Below are positions 6,142 through 7,250 of a stretch of 7,250 nucleotides of DNA, in pieces (within the stretch, counting starts at the first letter, position 1; each line of letters starts with the position of its first letter). Below the pieces are notes generated by a model. That model was not told where the DNA came from, did not search any database, and worked only from the letters and a program-made list of their open reading frames with translations. The stretch is from Bacteroidota bacterium (GTDB taxonomy: Bacteria; Bacteroidota; Bacteroidia; Chitinophagales; Chitinophagaceae), in NCBI GenBank assembly GCA_023440945.1, contig JAEZRL010000072.1, positions 1-7,250 on the forward strand, written 5' to 3'. Position numbers and translations under genes: made by a program.

Positions 6142-6380
6142 AACACTACAAAGAATGACAAGTTTGTAAGGATACAAGTTTTAGCTGGTGAAGACACCAC
6201 CCGATAGAAAAAAATTGAGCAATAAAGCCGTTTGCTTTTGTAATACTGTTTGAACCGGGAACCAAAGCTGAATAGAATTACCGAACGTACAAGAGAGTGA
6301 CACAACAAAAGCTGATTAAAGATAATAAGCTGGCTTCATAAAAAAATTCCAAAGCGTTTTTTGCATTTTATCTTTGCCGC
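6142..6380. other. Divergent intergenic spacer with short repeats
   Basis: This spacer separates the minus-strand ARPP-1-like gene from gltX. I see no ORF or tRNA in it. It holds a small hairpin TGGTG-AAGA-CACCA (6186-6199), a direct repeat ACAAGTTT (6159-6166 and 6174-6181), and three copies of AAGCTG (6265-6270, 6309-6314, 6328-6333). The middle part (about 6250-6320) is less AT-rich than the flanks and contains CGAACGTACAAGAGAGTGAC. This part could be a conserved element or small RNA, but nothing here proves it. The gltX -7 box is at the right end. Confidence 0.35.
6369..6376 (+). promoter_or_regulatory. Bacteroidota -7 box (TATCTTTG) of gltX
   Basis: TATCTTTG matches TAnnTTTG exactly and is identical to the atpB box. 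It ends only four bases before the first ATG (6381), so transcription would begin on or next to the start codon. That would give a leaderless or nearly leaderless mRNA, or the second ATG (6384) is used. No -33 TTTG at normal spacing is evident. Confidence 0.55.
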
Positions 6381-7250
6381 ATGATGCAACAAAAAGTAAG
6401 AGTTCGTTTTGCGCCATCGCCAACAGGAGGTTTGCATTTGGGCGGTGTAAGAACTGTTTTATTCAATTATCTTTTTGCAAAACACAATGGCGGCGATTTT
6501 ATTGTTCGTATTGAAGATACAGACCAGACAAGATTTGTAGAAGGTGCTGAAGATTATATTTTTGAAACACTTCGCTGGTGTGGATTAGAACCGGATGAAA
6601 GTGTTCGGCATGGCGGACCTTATGGTCCTTACCGCCAAAGTGAACGCAAGGAGATGTATAAACAATATGCAGAAAAATTAGTGAAAGAAGGAAAGGCTTA
6701 TTATGCATTTGATACGCCACAGGAGCTTGATGAAATGCGTAATAAATTTAAAACAGATGTAAATCCTTCGCCGCAATATAATTTTTTATTGCGTGAACAA
6801 ATGCGCAACTCTTTAACGATGGGTGAAGATGAAGTGCGACGATTAATAAGTGAAGGTGTACCTTATGTGATACGCATAAAAATACCGCAAAATGAAGAAG
6901 TAACTTTTACTGACATGATAAGAGGCGAAGTAAGTTTCAACACTTCGCTGGTGGATGACAAAGTATTATTGAAAGCAGACGGAATGCCAACGTATCATTT
7001 GGCAGTTGTAATAGATGATTATTTAATGAAAATAACGCATGCATTTCGCGGTGAAGAATGGTTACCATCAGCAGCTGTCCATATTTTGTTATGGGAATAC
7101 ATGGGATGGAAAGAAGCAATGCCACAATGGGCACATCTGCCTTTGATATTAAAACCTGACGGCAATGGCAAATTAAGTAAACGTGATGGAGAAAGATTAG
7201 GTTTTCCTGTGTTTGCAATGGATTGGATGGATCCTCGAACAGGCGAAAAA
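6381..7250 (+). CDS. gltX: Glutamyl-tRNA synthetase (partial, 3' end beyond window)
   Basis: This cytoplasmic class I aminoacyl-tRNA synthetase attaches glutamate to tRNA-Glu for translation (and tetrapyrrole supply in organisms using the C5 route). 290 codons are open to the window edge; full proteins are about 470-510 residues, so the anticodon-binding C-terminal part is missing. Visible landmarks are the family N-terminus VRVRFAPSPTGGLHLGG, holding the HIGH-type motif as HLGG (19-22), then RIEDTD, YRQSER, the CP1 insertion, GMPTYHLAVVIDD, HAFRGEEW, and the KMSKS-type loop as KLSKRDG (264-270). All active-site motifs seen are intact. There are two adjacent ATG codons (6381 and 6384) and the true one cannot be fixed; the promoter box just upstream suggests a leaderless start. 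The match is to bacterial GluRS, not GlnRS, judged by overall motif wording. Confidence 0.96.
   Translation, partial: MMQQKVRVRFAPSPTGGLHLGGVRTVLFNYLFAKHNGGDFIVRIEDTDQTRFVEGAEDYIFETLRWCGLEPDESVRHGGPYGPYRQSERKEMYKQYAEKLVKEGKAYYAFDTPQELDEMRNKFKTDVNPSPQYNFLLREQMRNSLTMGEDEVRRLISEGVPYVIRIKIPQNEEVTFTDMIRGEVSFNTSLVDDKVLLKADGMPTYHLAVVIDDYLMKITHAFRGEEWLPSAAVHILLWEYMGWKEAMPQWAHLPLILKPDGNGKLSKRDGERLGFPVFAMDWMDPRTGEK

Noticed and set aside
6499..7218. Minus-strand open frames at the right end
   Set aside because: They are antisense to gltX, whose active-site motifs run through the same region.
1..7250. Mobile element, prophage, defence island or CRISPR array
   Set aside because: No transposase, integrase, terminal repeats, phage genes or regularly spaced repeats are present; the genes are housekeeping and base use looks uniform.

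Overview
The window looks like chromosomal DNA from a member of the Bacteroidota, probably the Chitinophagaceae (the family is an inference). The evidence is the AT-rich composition, exact copies of the Bacteroidota -7 promoter box TAnnTTTG close upstream of three genes, an F-type ATP synthase a subunit with the long exported N-terminal extension usual in that phylum, and a GluRS of matching type. Every gene looks intact except the two cut by the window edges. There is no rRNA, tRNA, CRISPR array, transposase or phage gene.

Layout. Positions 1-1969, minus strand: the F0 part of an ATP synthase operon, transcribed atpB (a) - atpE (c) - atpF (b), with atpF cut by the left edge; the F1 genes presumably continue beyond it. 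A terminator-like hairpin lies between atpE and atpF. Positions 2129-3590, plus strand, divergent from atpB: a Bcp/PrxQ peroxiredoxin, then an exported alpha/beta hydrolase 34 bp downstream. Positions 3684-5006, minus strand, convergent with the hydrolase: a NorM-type MATE exporter. Positions 5007-5208: about 200 bp between genes, with the MATE promoter box and a degenerate ACAAAGG-type inverted repeat. Positions 5209-6141, minus strand: an exported protein resembling the ARPP-1 domain family, of unknown function. Positions 6142-6380: a 239-bp divergent spacer with several short repeats. Positions 6381-7250, plus strand: the first 290 codons of glutamyl-tRNA synthetase, cut by the right edge.

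How the genes relate. The three F0 proteins form the membrane rotor and stator of one machine. The other genes are housekeeping or stress functions (peroxide detoxification, drug/cation export, tRNA charging) with no evident pathway link. I see no new multi-gene system. The points most worth a second look are the hairpin between atpE and atpF, the swapped His/Glu pair in the a subunit, the secreted ARPP-1-like protein, and the two repeat-bearing spacers. Several starts were moved from the longest possible ORF to an internal ATG because a promoter box or signal peptide contradicts the longer form.
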